NCBI RefSeq assembly: GCF_003008425.1
Contig: NZ_PXOQ01000007.1
Location: forward strand, 124,001-188,000
Direction of reading: 5' to 3'
Length of the DNA stretch: 64,000 nt
Origin: Aurantibacter aestuarii
GTDB taxonomy: Bacteria; Bacteroidota; Bacteroidia; Flavobacteriales; Flavobacteriaceae
Below the pieces are notes generated by a model. That model saw only the letters and a program-made list of their open reading frames with translations. It was not told the DNA's origin and ran no database searches. Positions 1 to 7,230 of this stretch are shown piece by piece. Each line of letters opens with the position of its first letter. Positions within the stretch are counted from its first letter, which is position 1. The position numbers and the translations under genes were made by a program.

Positions 1-138
1 CGTTGGTTGCAATGTTGGCAGTATTGGTTTTAAAGTGATTTGTTGTGAATTTTCTGGTTTAATTGGTTGTTCTACTGGTTGCAACGTTGGTTGTTCTGGT
101 TGCTGTGTTGGTTGCAATGTTGGTTGTTCTGGTTGCAT
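1..138 (-). CDS. Possible 3' portion of a Gln/Pro-rich repeat protein, running off the left edge
   Basis: Read on the minus strand from an ATG at 138-136, this frame is open to the window edge (46 codons seen). It encodes a repetitive peptide built from the 11-residue unit QPEQPTLQPTQ followed by QPEQPTLQPVE. The frame stays open upstream of the ATG to a TGA about 50 bases away, so the start is uncertain. Proline/glutamine repeats of this kind are usually extracellular or periplasmic linkers. A competing minus-strand frame over 59-325 reads Ala/Thr/Asn repeats but crosses a terminator and a tRNA remnant, so I prefer the Gln/Pro frame. No function can be assigned, and it may be non-coding repeat DNA. 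Confidence 0.25.
   Translation of the reverse strand, partial: MQPEQPTLQPTQQPEQPTLQPVEQPIKPENSQQITLKPILPTLQPT
64..135. repeat. 33-bp tandem repeat, about 2.2 copies
   Basis: On the minus strand, unit 1 (135 to 103) and unit 2 (102 to 70) match except for a few bases, and a third partial unit (69 to 64) follows. The length is a multiple of three, so copy-number change would keep the Gln/Pro reading frame. Confidence 0.7.
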
Positions 139-253
139 CGTTGTTTGCGGTGTAAATTTTTGGTGTTGAAAATTCTTTCTTCAAAGTTAAATCGTATGCA
201 CTTTTGTATGCATTTGTGTATGTAGTCTGTATTAAAGCTATAAAATTAAGCAT

Positions 254-284
254 AAAAAAACGGTTTGACAACATCAAACCGTTT
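254..284 (-). terminator. Strong hairpin terminator behind the tRNA remnant
   Basis: A perfect 11-bp stem (258-268 with 274-284) closes a 5-base loop. On the minus strand it is followed by seven T residues (complement of 254-260). It lies about 20 bases beyond the 3' end of the tRNA fragment at 307-348, as expected for the native terminator of that tRNA gene. Confidence 0.8.
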
Positions 285-306
285 ATATACAATACTTTGC
301 ACTTAG

Positions 307-348
307 TAGCGAGAACTGGACTCAAACCAGTAACCTTCGGGATATGAG
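307..348 (-). pseudogene. 3' half of an initiator-type tRNA-Met (CAT), truncated in the anticodon loop
   Basis: Reading 348 to 307 on the minus strand gives an anticodon loop with CAT (346-344), a 3' anticodon strand CCCGA, a variable loop AGGTT, a T-arm with a perfect ACTGG/CCAGT stem, the acceptor 3' strand TCTCGCT and discriminator A (307). CCA is not encoded. The CCCGA strand is typical of initiator tRNA. The sequence 5' of the loop (GTGGT) cannot pair with CCCGA and no D-arm follows, so only the 3' half is present. The T-loop reads TTTGAGT in place of the usual TTCGAGT, consistent with decay. Half-tRNAs broken at the anticodon loop are classic products of tyrosine-recombinase integration. 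Confidence 0.7.
336..345. repeat. 10-bp direct repeat, copy 1 (inside tRNA remnant)
   Basis: TTCGGGATAT lies exactly where tRNA similarity breaks off. An identical copy occurs at 634-643 in the same orientation. This could be a recombination core, but ten bases can also recur by chance. Confidence 0.35.
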
Positions 349-427
349 ACCACTTATTAATTCTTTTATTTCTCTTTAAACTTAAAATATCATATTGCTA
401 GACTTTAATATTATATATAGAATTAAG

Positions 428-544
428 ATGAAGGTAAAGAGAAATAAAATTGACAAAATCTGGTCTGTTTACACTAATAAAACTGAAATTTTCATAATGA
501 TTACAATATTTGCTACTATATTATTTTTATTTGGTTTATTTTGA
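428..544 (+). CDS. Small 38-residue ORF with one hydrophobic segment
   Basis: ATG at 428, TGA at 542-544. The product has a basic, polar N-terminal half (MKVKRNKIDKIW) and then one hydrophobic stretch (about residues 21-38, Ile/Phe/Leu-rich) running to the C-terminus, as in single-pass membrane peptides. A hairpin follows at 543-562. I recognise no family and see no clear ribosome binding site. It sits between the two copies of the 10-bp repeat, so it may be a leftover of a lost mobile element or a chance ORF. Confidence 0.3.
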   Translation: MKVKRNKIDKIWSVYTNKTEIFIMITIFATILFLFGLF

Positions 545-562
545 ACGATTATAAAATCGTTC
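543..562 (+). terminator. Hairpin after the small ORF (weak terminator candidate)
   Basis: A perfect 8-bp stem, GAACGATT (543-550) with AATCGTTC (555-562), closes an ATAA loop. Only a mixed TAAAATAA tract follows, so termination may be weak. It begins within the stop codon of the 38-residue ORF. Confidence 0.4.
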
Positions 563-633
563 TAAAATAATCAATTCATGCAAACATTATCTAGTTTATA
601 ATTAAAAGAAAAATTCAAACTTAAATTTTAATT

Positions 634-643
634 TTCGGGATAT
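634..643. repeat. 10-bp direct repeat, copy 2
   Basis: Identical to 336-345 (TTCGGGATAT, 298 bp apart). Between and around the copies (roughly 563-731) I see no further gene, only AT-rich DNA. Confidence 0.3.
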
Positions 644-731
644 ACTCGGGATTACTCACTAAACAAATAATATATTACCTTGTTTTTTAGCATATTATAG
701 CTTTTTAATGTATTCCCGCCTTGAGTACAAC

Positions 732-771
732 AAAAAACCTCAACTATTTTTGAATAGATTGAGGTTTTTTT
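732..771 (-). terminator. Terminator at the end of the PUL operon
   Basis: The 732-748 strand pairs with 753-770 (stem CCTCAA/TTGAGG extended by A/T pairs and CTATT/AATAG, one bulged A). It is flanked by A6 on one side and T7 on the other, so it can act in both directions. It lies about 25 bases beyond the stop of the last PUL gene. Confidence 0.8.
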
Positions 772-796
772 ATGCTGGTTAAACGTAATTACATTC

Positions 797-2338
797 TTAA
801 GGTGCTTCAAAACGCATGTCATCTATATAATAAATATCCATAGCAGTTCCGTTTACTTGTCCTGCATTAAAAAACAATACTAATTTATCATTTCCTGCTC
901 CCATAGCTGATGCAAAATTAAAGCTTAGCTCAACCCAATCTCCCGCTACAGTAATGTCTGCAAAAACTTCTGCTGGTGTTCCTCCTTCTAGTTTTGCTAA
1001 TACCGGAGCAACATTTGCTGCTAAAACTTTCATTCTAAACGTACTGTTTACACTTAAATCGATAGGTGTGTTTAAATTAATAAATAGATTGTCGAAAGGC
1101 ATCGTCCCGTCATCTACATATCTTCCTACGTTTGAACTGCGATTTTGACAGCTTACGTTAGGGTTTTGCACCGTTGGTGCATCGTTTATCGTTGGATCGT
1201 TACCAAGATTATAGTTTTGTTGACAATCAAAATCATTTACAATACTTAAATCTGGAGTGACTCCTGTGCAATCTTCAATTATGGCAGAGCAGTCATCTGA
1301 TTCGAAACGAATATCATCTAAATAATAAATATCGGCATTAGTTCCATCGGTCTCTCCTGCATTAAAAAACAGAACCAACCTATCGTTTCCGCTATTTGCT
1401 GCTAGTGAAAAATCAAACGTATAGTCTACCCATTGATTAAGAACTGTAATATTAGCAAACACTTCTATTGGTGTTCCGCCTTCTAGTTTTGCTAATAAAG
1501 GACCCGATGTTGTTGCATATACTTTTAATTTTAATAAACTATTGTCTGTTAAGTCTATTGGCGCATCAAACACTACTTGGAAATTATCGAAAGGAGCTGT
1601 TCCGTCGTCTTCATATCTTCCCACATGAGCACTTTGATTAATACCTTGAATAAACGGATTATCAATTCTTGGCACATCTGTTTGTGCCGGGTTATCGCCT
1701 AAAAAATAGTTTTGCTGACAATCGAAATCGTTAATTACCGATAAATCTTCAACAACACCTTCACATGGATCTACAGCGACATCAAACTTTAAATCGTCTA
1801 TTAAATACACGTCCTCTCCATTTGTTGTAATTCCGCTATTAAAAATTAAATCAATTTGAATAAAATCTTCATTTTGAACTTCTGTTAAATCAAAATCATA
1901 TTGTGTCCAAATATCATTTCCTGTAACTACAATAGTATAAGACATTATTTGACCTAAAGTATTTGTCAACTGAATTTCTAATGTGCCTGTTGTTCTAGTT
2001 TTTACTTTTAAATTAAATACGGCATTGGTAGATAAATCGATTGCACTATCAAAATTAATGCTTAATCCATCTGTTGCGCTTGTTCCATCAATATATTCAC
2101 CTACAAAGCTTGACAGATTAATGCCTGTCTCACTTGGATTTCTAATAACAGAAACACCACTAATTTCGACATTAGACTGACATTCAAAATCTGTAATTAT
2201 AAACGGATTTACAACCACATTATCTGAAACACATCTCTCTGTTCTAATAAAGTCGTATTCCTGTAATTCTCTTTCACATGAATGAAAAAGGCTACAAACA
2301 ATTAGTAAAATAGATACTCTATATAGAAGTGTTTTCAT
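797..2338 (-). CDS. Surface lipoprotein with three tandem glycan-binding-like modules
   Basis: This 513-residue protein starts with a lipoprotein signal (MKTLLYRVSILLIVCSLFHSC, acylated Cys about 21), so it should be anchored in the outer membrane. Three modules of about 150 residues follow (roughly 45-190, 192-352 and 358-513). Each starts with an (I/N)DFxCQ motif and contains NVGxYxDDGT, xPxDLSxN, LAKLEGGTP, a Trp strand, (L/V)VLFFNAG and a closing Y(Y/L)IDDxxF. The first module is divergent. The pattern resembles the beta-sandwich modules attached to flavobacterial glucanases, but I cannot name a CBM family. It is the last gene of the SusCD operon, 18 bases after the related 404-residue protein, and probably acts as a surface glycan-binding protein in the place of SusE/SusF. 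Function is inferred from context. Confidence 0.85.
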   Translation of the reverse strand: MKTLLYRVSILLIVCSLFHSCERELQEYDFIRTERCVSDNVVVNPFIITDFECQSNVEISGVSVIRNPSETGINLSSFVGEYIDGTSATDGLSINFDSAIDLSTNAVFNLKVKTRTTGTLEIQLTNTLGQIMSYTIVVTGNDIWTQYDFDLTEVQNEDFIQIDLIFNSGITTNGEDVYLIDDLKFDVAVDPCEGVVEDLSVINDFDCQQNYFLGDNPAQTDVPRIDNPFIQGINQSAHVGRYEDDGTAPFDNFQVVFDAPIDLTDNSLLKLKVYATTSGPLLAKLEGGTPIEVFANITVLNQWVDYTFDFSLAANSGNDRLVLFFNAGETDGTNADIYYLDDIRFESDDCSAIIEDCTGVTPDLSIVNDFDCQQNYNLGNDPTINDAPTVQNPNVSCQNRSSNVGRYVDDGTMPFDNLFINLNTPIDLSVNSTFRMKVLAANVAPVLAKLEGGTPAEVFADITVAGDWVELSFNFASAMGAGNDKLVLFFNAGQVNGTAMDIYYIDDMRFEAP

Positions 2339-2356
2339 TATTAAAATATTTAATTA

Positions 2357-3571
2357 TTAGTGTTTTACAAACTTAATTACTTGACTTGAAGTGCTTGTAT
2401 TAAGTTTTAAAAAGTAAATACCTGACTTTAAATAATCTATAAAAATGGTATTTGTTATTGTTTTAGAAGAAGTTTTTACAGTTTTACCTAAGACATTATA
2501 TATCTCGTAGTTTTCAATGCCTTTAATACTTGATAGGTTAAGTTCATGACTAGCTGGGTTTGGATAAACTTTTATAGGTGAATCTTTAGAGAAATCTGCT
2601 ATTGAAAGTGTTGAATTATCGAATCTTAAATCGTCTATAAGATAGGTGTCTGTTCCTGTTCCTCCTGTAAAACCTGGATTAAAAAACAACACAACTCTTG
2701 TATTACCATCTGTAGCTTCTGCTGTAAAATCGAACGTAAATTCTTGCCATGTATTAACCGCACTAAATGGTGAATATTTATCTGGAGTATTTGTACCACC
2801 TTCTAATTTTGCTAAAATTTGCACAGATATTGGCGAGTAGAATTTAATTTTTAAAAGGCTGTTTGTAGATAAATCTATTGCAGTTGGATATTGTACGGTT
2901 AAAGCATCAAACCCGTCAGTGTTATTGTCTGTATATTGTCCAACATTTAAACTGGTGTTTATACCAGTTTGCGCAGGGTTTGGAATAGTTACTAACGCAC
3001 CTGTTATAGGATGAGATGGCGCACTACATTCAAAATTTGTAATTACTGGATCTACACAAGGAGCTGGTGGTGCATCAAAACGCAAATCGTCTATATAAAA
3101 TATATCTGTTCCTGTTCCTGCATTGAAACCCGGATTAAAAAACAAAACCACTCTTGTGTTACCATCTGCAGCTTCTGCACTAAAGTCGAAAGTGAATTCC
3201 TGCCAAGTATTTACAGCACTAAATGGTGAATATTTATCTGGAGTATTTGTGCCACCTTCTAATTTTGCTAAAATTTGAACCGAGATTGGTGAATAGAATT
3301 TAATTTTTAATAAATAATTAGTCGATAAGTCTATAGCCGTACCATATTCTACCGTTAAATTATCAAATCCCATCATGTTATTGTCTGTATATTCTCCCAC
3401 GTTACTACTTGGGTTTATACCTCCTGGCACTGGATTTGCAATGCTAACTAGAGCACCAGTTATTGGATGAGATGGTGTACCACACTCAAAATTTGTAATA
3501 ATTGGATCTGCACACTGCGCTTGTCCAAAATAAGTTATTAAACCAAATGTAAAAAGTAATAATTTTTTCAT
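2357..3571 (-). CDS. T9SS-secreted protein with two near-identical glycan-binding-like modules
   Basis: This 404-residue protein has a Sec signal peptide (ending GQAQ, about residue 19), two modules (about 20-168 and 171-320) and a C-terminal type A T9SS sorting domain (about 333-404) containing VYPNPASHELNLSS and ending with a FVKH tail. The modules are related to the three in the downstream lipoprotein, sharing NVGxYTDN, IDLSTN, LAKLEGGT, WQEFTFDF, VVLFFNPGF and IDDLRFD. The two copies here are almost identical over their second halves, which points to recent duplication or gene conversion. It has no recognisable catalytic domain. It probably binds the substrate of the PUL at the cell surface after T9SS export. 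Confidence 0.85.
   Translation of the reverse strand: MKKLLLFTFGLITYFGQAQCADPIITNFECGTPSHPITGALVSIANPVPGGINPSSNVGEYTDNNMMGFDNLTVEYGTAIDLSTNYLLKIKFYSPISVQILAKLEGGTNTPDKYSPFSAVNTWQEFTFDFSAEAADGNTRVVLFFNPGFNAGTGTDIFYIDDLRFDAPPAPCVDPVITNFECSAPSHPITGALVTIPNPAQTGINTSLNVGQYTDNNTDGFDALTVQYPTAIDLSTNSLLKIKFYSPISVQILAKLEGGTNTPDKYSPFSAVNTWQEFTFDFTAEATDGNTRVVLFFNPGFTGGTGTDTYLIDDLRFDNSTLSIADFSKDSPIKVYPNPASHELNLSSIKGIENYEIYNVLGKTVKTSSKTITNTIFIDYLKSGIYFLKLNTSTSSQVIKFVKH
2614..3514 (-). repeat. Internal duplication of a ~450-bp module
   Basis: The segments 3514 to about 3064 and 3063 to about 2614 (minus strand) encode the two modules of the T9SS-secreted protein. DNA identity is highest around 2690-2860 against 3155-3325, where runs of 20 or more bases are shared. 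Confidence 0.75.
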
Positions 3572-3592
3572 GTCTTTATTTTTTAAGGTTAA

Positions 3593-5839
3593 TTAATTTT
3601 TAAATGTAAAACTGTTTGTAAAATCGCTACCCGAACTTCCAGCAACAAATAAATCGTAATCGCCAGCTTCGTTTGTAAACAGTAAACTTTGGTTATAAAA
3701 CTTTAGAGTTTCAGCTGTAATTTTAAATTCAACTTGTTTAGATTCTCCTTTTTTCAGTTTAATTTTTTGAAATCCTTTTAATTCTTTAACAGGACGGGTA
3801 ACACTTCCGAACCGATCTCTGATATAAAGCTGTACAACTTCTTCACCCTCAAATTGACCTGTATTAGTAACTTTCACGTTTACGCTTATAGAGCTGTTTT
3901 TGGTTAAATTTGTTGAAGACAATACTGGTTTATCGTATTTAAAAGTGGTGTAACTTAATCCATAACCAAAAGGAAATAAAGGCGAGTTTGCGACATCTAT
4001 ATATTTAGATACATATCGAGAATGTGCACCAACAGCATCTTCTGGTCTTCCAGTATTTTTCATGTTATAAAAAATAGGTACCTGACCTACGTTTCTAGGA
4101 AAAGTCACAGTTAATTTACCTGCGGGATTATACCTTCCATAAAGTACATCGGTAACAGCATGACCACCACTAGTTCCTGGAAACCAAGCTTCTACAATAG
4201 CATCTACGGTTTCATTCTCGTAAGTTAAATTTAAAGGTCTCCCGTTATAAAGCACTAAAACTATAGGTGTGCCTGTTTTTTTTATTTCTGAAATTAGTTG
4301 TTGTTGTATGCCTGGTAATTTTAAATGAGTTCTACTTGCAGCTTCACCACTCATTCTTTCTGATTCTCCCATTACCATAACAACAACATCCGATGCTTTT
4401 GCAATAGCGATAGCGTTTTCAAAATCTGACCTATTATCACTTTCAATATCACAACCTTTGGTATAGGTAAAGGTCTTGTTCTGTGCTTCAAATCCTTCTT
4501 TTACACTTACTGCAATACCGTCTCTATCACCTTTAGCTGCCCAGTTTCCTATAATATGAAATTGATCGTCTGCTAAGGGTCCAATTAAAGCGACTTTTTT
4601 AGAATTATTTAAAGGTAAAATATAGTTTTCATTTTTTAATAAAACCATAGACTTTCGAGCAGCATCTCTGGCTAACTCTAAATGGTCTTTATGTAAAATT
4701 ATTTTAGCTTCATCTGCTTCATTACAATATTTATAAGGATTGTCGAAAAGACCTAATTTAAATTTTAGTCTTAAAATATCTCTTACCGCTTTATCTAAAC
4801 GAGTCATTTTAATTTTTTTCTGGTCTATGGAGGTTTTCATATGATTTTTATAAACCCCACCTTGCATGTCCATATCTACGCCTGCATTCATGGCAAGTTC
4901 TCCTGCATGCTGTAAGTTTTCTGCAAAACCATGCGGAACCATTTCGTTTATAGAAGTATAATCGGTTACTACAAAACCATTAAATTTCCATTCGTCTCTT
5001 AAAATATCTTTTAAAAGAAAGCTATTTCCTGTTGCTGGTACGCCATTCAACTCGTTAAAAGAGGTCATAAAAGTCGCCACATCTGCCTCAATAGCGGCTT
5101 TAAAAGGTGGCAAGTAGACTTCCCTTAGCGTATTTATAGACATGTCTACAGTATGATAATCCCTACCAGCCTGAGCAGCACCATAAGCTGCATAGTGTTT
5201 TGCACACGCCAAAACGGTACTTTTATCGGCAAGACTTTTTCCTTGAAACCCATTTATTCTAGCTTTAGCAATAAGACTTCCTAAATAGGTATCTTCTCCT
5301 GCTCCTTCTGCAATACGTCCCCATCTTGGATCTCTAGCAATATCTACCATTGGTGCAAACGTCCAATGTAAACCTTCTGCAGCAGCTTCTTTAGCAGCAA
5401 TTTGTGCACTTTTTTCCATAAGATCCAAATCCCAGCTTGATGCTTCTCCCATAGGAATTGGAAATATAGTTTTGTACCCATGAATAACATCGTAACCAAA
5501 AATTAATGGAATACCAAGTCGAGTTTCTTCTACTGCAATTTTTTGTAGTTTTCTGGTAAACGCAGAGCCTGTAGCATTAAAAATGGCACCAATTTGGCCA
5601 TTTTTAAGATAGGTTGTGTAATTTGTATCTAAAGTTGGACCTGTAATATCTTCAATACTAGTATATAATACTGTTTGTCCAATCTTTTCTTCAACCGTCA
5701 TAAGAGCTAACAGAGAGTCTATTTTACGCTCTATAATGTCATCTTCTTTATTTTCGGTTGATTTGTAGTCTATTGTTTTCCACCCCATAGCAATGGTACC
5801 AAAAAGAATACATAGGATGTAGATATAACTTTTTTTCAT
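3593..5839 (-). CDS. bglX: Glycoside hydrolase family 3 beta-glucosidase (BglX-like)
   Basis: This 748-residue protein has an N-terminal hydrophobic export signal without a lipobox, so it is probably periplasmic. The GH3 (alpha/beta)8 domain contains GYDVIHGY, the substrate-binding KHYAAYGAAQAGRDY segment and GFVVTDYTSINEM, whose Asp (about residue 294) is the nucleophile. The alpha/beta sandwich domain has KSMVLLKN, GESERMSGEAASR (carrying the likely acid/base region) and GRPL. A fibronectin-III-like C-terminal domain follows (VTNTGxxxGEEVVQLYI). Length and order match periplasmic BglX enzymes, which release glucose from beta-linked oligosaccharides. It is 4 bases downstream of the GH144-type gene, so the two probably act in sequence. 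The exact linkage cut cannot be read from sequence. Confidence 0.95.
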   Translation of the reverse strand: MKKSYIYILCILFGTIAMGWKTIDYKSTENKEDDIIERKIDSLLALMTVEEKIGQTVLYTSIEDITGPTLDTNYTTYLKNGQIGAIFNATGSAFTRKLQKIAVEETRLGIPLIFGYDVIHGYKTIFPIPMGEASSWDLDLMEKSAQIAAKEAAAEGLHWTFAPMVDIARDPRWGRIAEGAGEDTYLGSLIAKARINGFQGKSLADKSTVLACAKHYAAYGAAQAGRDYHTVDMSINTLREVYLPPFKAAIEADVATFMTSFNELNGVPATGNSFLLKDILRDEWKFNGFVVTDYTSINEMVPHGFAENLQHAGELAMNAGVDMDMQGGVYKNHMKTSIDQKKIKMTRLDKAVRDILRLKFKLGLFDNPYKYCNEADEAKIILHKDHLELARDAARKSMVLLKNENYILPLNNSKKVALIGPLADDQFHIIGNWAAKGDRDGIAVSVKEGFEAQNKTFTYTKGCDIESDNRSDFENAIAIAKASDVVVMVMGESERMSGEAASRTHLKLPGIQQQLISEIKKTGTPIVLVLYNGRPLNLTYENETVDAIVEAWFPGTSGGHAVTDVLYGRYNPAGKLTVTFPRNVGQVPIFYNMKNTGRPEDAVGAHSRYVSKYIDVANSPLFPFGYGLSYTTFKYDKPVLSSTNLTKNSSISVNVKVTNTGQFEGEEVVQLYIRDRFGSVTRPVKELKGFQKIKLKKGESKQVEFKITAETLKFYNQSLLFTNEAGDYDLFVAGSSGSDFTNSFTFKN

Positions 5840-5843
5840 GATA

Positions 5844-7211
5844 TTAATAAGTAAATTCTAAAAGATTTAAGCCGTTTATAACATCTTGATCCTGCATGAA
5901 TAAATTCCATAGCATCTGGCTTCTGTAATTTTCTATCATGGCAACAATTGGACCTTGGTCTATCGCCAAATACCCATCATCAAACCAATTAAATTCTTCC
6001 GAAAAGGCATCGTAAAAACCATATTCTCCCCATAACCTATCGTTTAAGTTATAGTAGAAGTATTCTAAAGCTTTTCTAGATTCTTCAGGTGTGTAAGGAA
6101 AAGATGATAGTGCTGCTGTTGGAGTTATTACCCCAATATCGTTTAAAGGATCATGAACAGCGTAACCATTATAATCATTACTTGCTGTAAGACCCCAACT
6201 ATCTCCGCCATAGCCGATATAATTATTAGGATTGTTTTTACAATATTCATAATTAATTAAAGAATGAGCCACATTTTGGTTAAAATAATTAGCGTATTGG
6301 TCGCTTAAGTTTGTAGGGTCTAAACCAATAAATGAATAGTGGGAATAAAATAATGGGCCACCAAAGTCCACACCTAAAGGTAATACGGTGCCAACATATG
6401 TGTTATTATTTATAATCTGTCCGTTTCTTGCCCAACCATTATCGTAAGTTAATTTTGTAATGGGAAATGTTGGAGAGCCTGCCGCTAAGACATACACCAT
6501 TAAAGATTCGTTCCATCCTTGAATTTTTAAATCTATAGCAAAACCATTGTCTGGAGACCAATGCCAAGTCATTTCATTTTGACCTCTTTCAAACCAAGAC
6601 CATTCTACATTTTCGTAAATAGTTGAAATTCTATTAATTATAACAGCTTCTTCCGGAACTGTATTAGATAAATATTGTCTATTTATTAAAAGACCTTGCA
6701 GTAAAAAAGCGGTTTCTACTAAATCTGCACCATTATCTAACGGGCTAAAATCTCTTGTCTGACCTGTATCTCCTATATACCAATGTGAGAAAACACCATG
6801 GTAAGTTTCACAACTTTCTAAGAAATTTAAAATTTTGTTTAAACGCTCTATCGCTTCTGCTCTAGTAATCCAGCCACGTTCTACAGCCGCAGGAAAACAA
6901 GCAATTCCAAAACCAGATCCACCAGTAGTTACTACTCTATCACCATCACCTCCAAGTGCATCGTCTTGAGAAGTCTCTCTTGCCAGACCACTGACAGGTT
7001 CTGCAAAATCCCAGAAGTAATTAAAGGTACGTTGTTGTACTAAATCTAATAATTCTTCAAAAGGAATAACTTCTACTGTGGGCTGATCCACAAAACCGAC
7101 GTCTGCTGGTGGAGGATCTATTTCTTTGTTTGTACAATTAGAACCTAAAAGAAGGGCAACGCCTACTAAAGTAAATTTTACTAAACTCATCATATTTGAA
7201 TTATTAATCAT
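5844..7211 (-). CDS. Glucoamylase-like (PF10091) lipoprotein, candidate GH144 endo-beta-1,2-glucanase
   Basis: This 455-residue protein has a short hydrophobic N-terminus ending LLLGSNC. That is a possible lipobox, though Asn at -1 is unusual. The rest is one (alpha/alpha)6 domain with family landmarks: QxRTFNYFWDFAEPVSGLARE, VTTGGSGFG, GVFSHW, DNGADLVETAFLLQGL, W.W(S)PDNGF, GWNESLMVYVLA, GPLFYSHYSFIGLDP and DGYLAIDQGPIVAMIENYRS. Characterised members of this group (GH144) are endo-beta-1,2-glucanases; many others are untested. It sits between susD and the GH3 gene. I infer that it cuts the polymer at the surface or in the periplasm and that GH3 finishes the oligosaccharides. ATG at 7211 is used; MMSLVKF a few codons later is an alternative start. 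Confidence 0.85.
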   Translation of the reverse strand: MINNSNMMSLVKFTLVGVALLLGSNCTNKEIDPPPADVGFVDQPTVEVIPFEELLDLVQQRTFNYFWDFAEPVSGLARETSQDDALGGDGDRVVTTGGSGFGIACFPAAVERGWITRAEAIERLNKILNFLESCETYHGVFSHWYIGDTGQTRDFSPLDNGADLVETAFLLQGLLINRQYLSNTVPEEAVIINRISTIYENVEWSWFERGQNEMTWHWSPDNGFAIDLKIQGWNESLMVYVLAAGSPTFPITKLTYDNGWARNGQIINNNTYVGTVLPLGVDFGGPLFYSHYSFIGLDPTNLSDQYANYFNQNVAHSLINYEYCKNNPNNYIGYGGDSWGLTASNDYNGYAVHDPLNDIGVITPTAALSSFPYTPEESRKALEYFYYNLNDRLWGEYGFYDAFSEEFNWFDDGYLAIDQGPIVAMIENYRSQMLWNLFMQDQDVINGLNLLEFTY

Positions 7212-7230
7212 CTTTAAGTTTCTTTATCAA

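Noticed and set aside
59-325. 88-codon minus-strand frame with Ala/Thr/Asn repeats
   Set aside because: It crosses a strong terminator and the tRNA remnant, and the same DNA in another frame gives a more protein-like Gln/Pro repeat.
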